Positions 46,745-48,012 of a DNA stretch of 48,012 nt are shown here, in pieces. The stretch is from assembly GCF_024623325.1 (NCBI RefSeq), contig NZ_JANJZD010000035.1, positions 1 to 48,012 on the forward strand, written 5' to 3'. The notes under the pieces are model-generated. The model saw only the letters and a program-made list of their open reading frames with translations, was not told the origin of the DNA and did not search any database. Each line of letters opens with the position of its first letter. Position 1 is the stretch's first letter. Position numbers and translations under genes: made by a program. This stretch comes from Acetatifactor muris. GTDB lineage: Bacteria; Bacillota; Clostridia; Lachnospirales; Lachnospiraceae.

Positions 46745-47862
46745 TTTGATCCATGACTTTGCTTCAATTCAATCACCACATATTCACAATGTTTCTCTGT
46801 CCGTATCGGAAATACACCCACAGACGCCCCGGAAGAAACAATCAGCTTACAGCCGTTCTCCTGATATTCCCCATAACAGGGCATTCCCATTACACGCATA
46901 AACAGTCCGGCCGGAAAAGCCTGCCCTGCATGGGTATGCCCGGATAGCTGCAGGTCTGCCCCCGCATCCCCATTTGCAGCGTTTTCCACCGGCTGATGAT
47001 CCAGCACGATGATATAGCGTTCCTGATCTGCCCCTTCCAGAATTTCCTCTGCGGACAGACGTTCCCGCTTCTCATAATATCCCACATCATCCCTGCCTGC
47101 CAAAATCAGGTCGCCCCCAATCTCCGCATATTCATCCTTTAAGATAATGATTCCATTATCTGTAATGGCCTGCTCCAGTTCCTGATCTGTGAAGCTGCGG
47201 TGTTCCCTGTCCTCCTGCCTGTCATGGTTTCCATACACATAGTAAATCCCATAACGGCTGTCCAGCTTTCCCATCATGCAAAAGACTTCTTCCATTGACT
47301 CCTTTGAAGTGCCGCCCTCCACAATATCTCCGCCAAGCACAATAAAGTCCGGCTCCAAAGCCCCGATTTCTGCCATCAGTTCCTGCAATACAGCCGGATT
47401 CTGTACCGTTCCATAATGGGTATCGCTGATAAAAACAATCCTGTAATCGGCAGATATTTTATCCGTCTCTATGATGTATTCCGTTCTGTCTATGTGTCCG
47501 ACATTGTAATATCCATATCCCAGCATTAGAAACACTGCCAATACCTGCAGGATTCCGCCGTGGCACAGAAATTCCCAAAGCCTACCCCCTTTTTCATCCT
47601 GTCTGTGCCTGCCAATCTGCTTTATTATCACTTCCATTAAATTCGTCACGATAAAGACGCCTAAAAAATGGAGAATAATTACAATTCCGGGCGGCCACAG
47701 CGCAATTAACAATGCAAAGCCCGAAAAGAGGACACCCCGAAGGCAGGTGACGTACCATTTCTTTCTTCCTACTCCATAGAAAAAGAAAACCCTCCTTACC
47801 TGCCAGTCCATGTAACACAAGACAGCGAGTACGATTGCCGCAAAGAGCGCATAATGAAGCAT
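46741..47862 (-). CDS. Membrane-bound metallophosphoesterase (YkuE/YaeI type)
   Basis: 373 residues. Three to four N-terminal helices (residues 1-125) are followed by a calcineurin-like domain: FISDTHYG (DxH), FIVLGGDIVEGG (GD), YVYGNHDRQED (GNHD), DHQP and LSGHTHAGQAF (GHTHA). All metal ligands are present. Such enzymes hydrolyse phosphodiesters, sometimes UDP-diacylglucosamine or lipid-linked substrates; the specificity is not readable. The domain faces one side of the membrane after the helices. The start ATG 47862 has GGAGG-like sequence ahead. Part of the chromosomal flank. Confidence 0.92.
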   Translation of the reverse strand: MLHYALFAAIVLAVLCYMDWQVRRVFFFYGVGRKKWYVTCLRGVLFSGFALLIALWPPGIVIILHFLGVFIVTNLMEVIIKQIGRHRQDEKGGRLWEFLCHGGILQVLAVFLMLGYGYYNVGHIDRTEYIIETDKISADYRIVFISDTHYGTVQNPAVLQELMAEIGALEPDFIVLGGDIVEGGTSKESMEEVFCMMGKLDSRYGIYYVYGNHDRQEDREHRSFTDQELEQAITDNGIIILKDEYAEIGGDLILAGRDDVGYYEKRERLSAEEILEGADQERYIIVLDHQPVENAANGDAGADLQLSGHTHAGQAFPAGLFMRVMGMPCYGEYQENGCKLIVSSGASVGVFPIRTEKHCEYVVIELKQSHGSN

Positions 47863-47972
47863 CTGCTTTTCCTCCCTTTTCCGAAAATAACTTCTCGGAA
47901 TCTTCAGCCCTTATTTCATGGTGCTTTCAGAACCTATTTTTCAAAAATCACCCACTTTTTTCTCAAAAACAC

Positions 47973-47988
47973 TTGACAAACCAGTCAA
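47973..47988. promoter_or_regulatory. 16-bp palindrome, TetR-like operator
   Basis: TTGAC-AAACCA-GTCAA is a perfect palindrome at its ends. It lies about 110 bases upstream of the metallophosphoesterase start, near the window edge. TTGAC/GTCAA arms with a six-base centre are common among TetR-family operators, but no such regulator gene is in view. Confidence 0.4.
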
Positions 47989-48012
47989 AAAATGCGGCGC
48001 TTCGCGCCCTTG

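Noticed and set aside
1..48012. tRNA or rRNA genes, including a tRNA attachment site
   Set aside because: No cloverleaf with TTCRA arm or conserved rRNA words was seen at either end; the insertion is in a protein gene.

Overview
The window is mostly one large, GC-rich integrative conjugative element (ICE) of a Gram-positive anaerobe, most likely a gut Clostridia/Lachnospiraceae species. The inference rests on a MobP-type relaxase with Sel1 repeats, a Gram-positive T4SS set (VirD4, VirB4, PrgI, VirB6-like, NlpC/P60), SpoVG and AbrB-like regulators, AGGAGG ribosome sites throughout, and several TTG/GTG starts. Composition changes sharply to lower GC left of about 780 and right of about 43,000.

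Layout. 1-94 holds the tail of a transposase and 95-780 is AT-rich non-coding sequence. Three plus-strand genes (781-1912, ending in an XRE regulator) run toward a strong terminator at 2037-2082. From 42,942 down to 2,087 almost every gene is on the minus strand, so the transfer region reads right to left. First come small accessory proteins, two ArdA-type antirestriction proteins, a D12 adenine methyltransferase, AbrB, YodL-like and SpoVG proteins (42.9-33.9 kb). A complete Tad-type pilus locus follows (33.8-25.7 kb: pilin-like proteins, prepilin peptidase, CpaB, TadZ, TadA, TadB, TadC, TadE). Next are a large secreted Trp-rich protein and the T4SS membrane genes (25.6-21.4 kb), a C5 methyltransferase with a huge repeat-filled insert, PrgI, a TrsD-like protein, a Fic protein and VirB4 (21.4-14.5 kb). 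The end of the region holds an amidoligase/gamma-glutamylcyclotransferase/NlpC-P60 group, two paralogous unknowns, a candidate oriT, the relaxosome protein, the relaxase, a toprim protein and VirD4 (14.5-2.1 kb).

The right end of the element is visible at about 43,219, where it cuts an ABC-transporter ATPase gene just before the Walker B glutamate. Beyond it lies ordinary chromosome: SDR oxidoreductase, TauE/SafE-type transporter, DUF4405 membrane protein, membrane-anchored flavodoxin and metallophosphoesterase. Two promoters there share 11-bp TTGAG direct repeats, as expected for an OmpR-type response regulator. No integrase or recombinase is present, so the left end and its recombinase lie outside the window or were lost.

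Most striking observation: about sixteen otherwise unrelated accessory proteins of the element (ArdA, SpoVG, amidoligase, cyclotransferase, Fic and unknowns) end in a similar short tail rich in Met, Gln and Gly, such as MGM, MTMQ, TMQL, GMAMEQ, QQMAGM or SPAMQ. The structural T4SS and Tad proteins and the flanking chromosomal proteins lack it. I propose that it is a C-terminal sorting signal, perhaps for delivery into the recipient with the DNA. This is inference and needs testing. Family names given as DUFs are from memory, not from a search.
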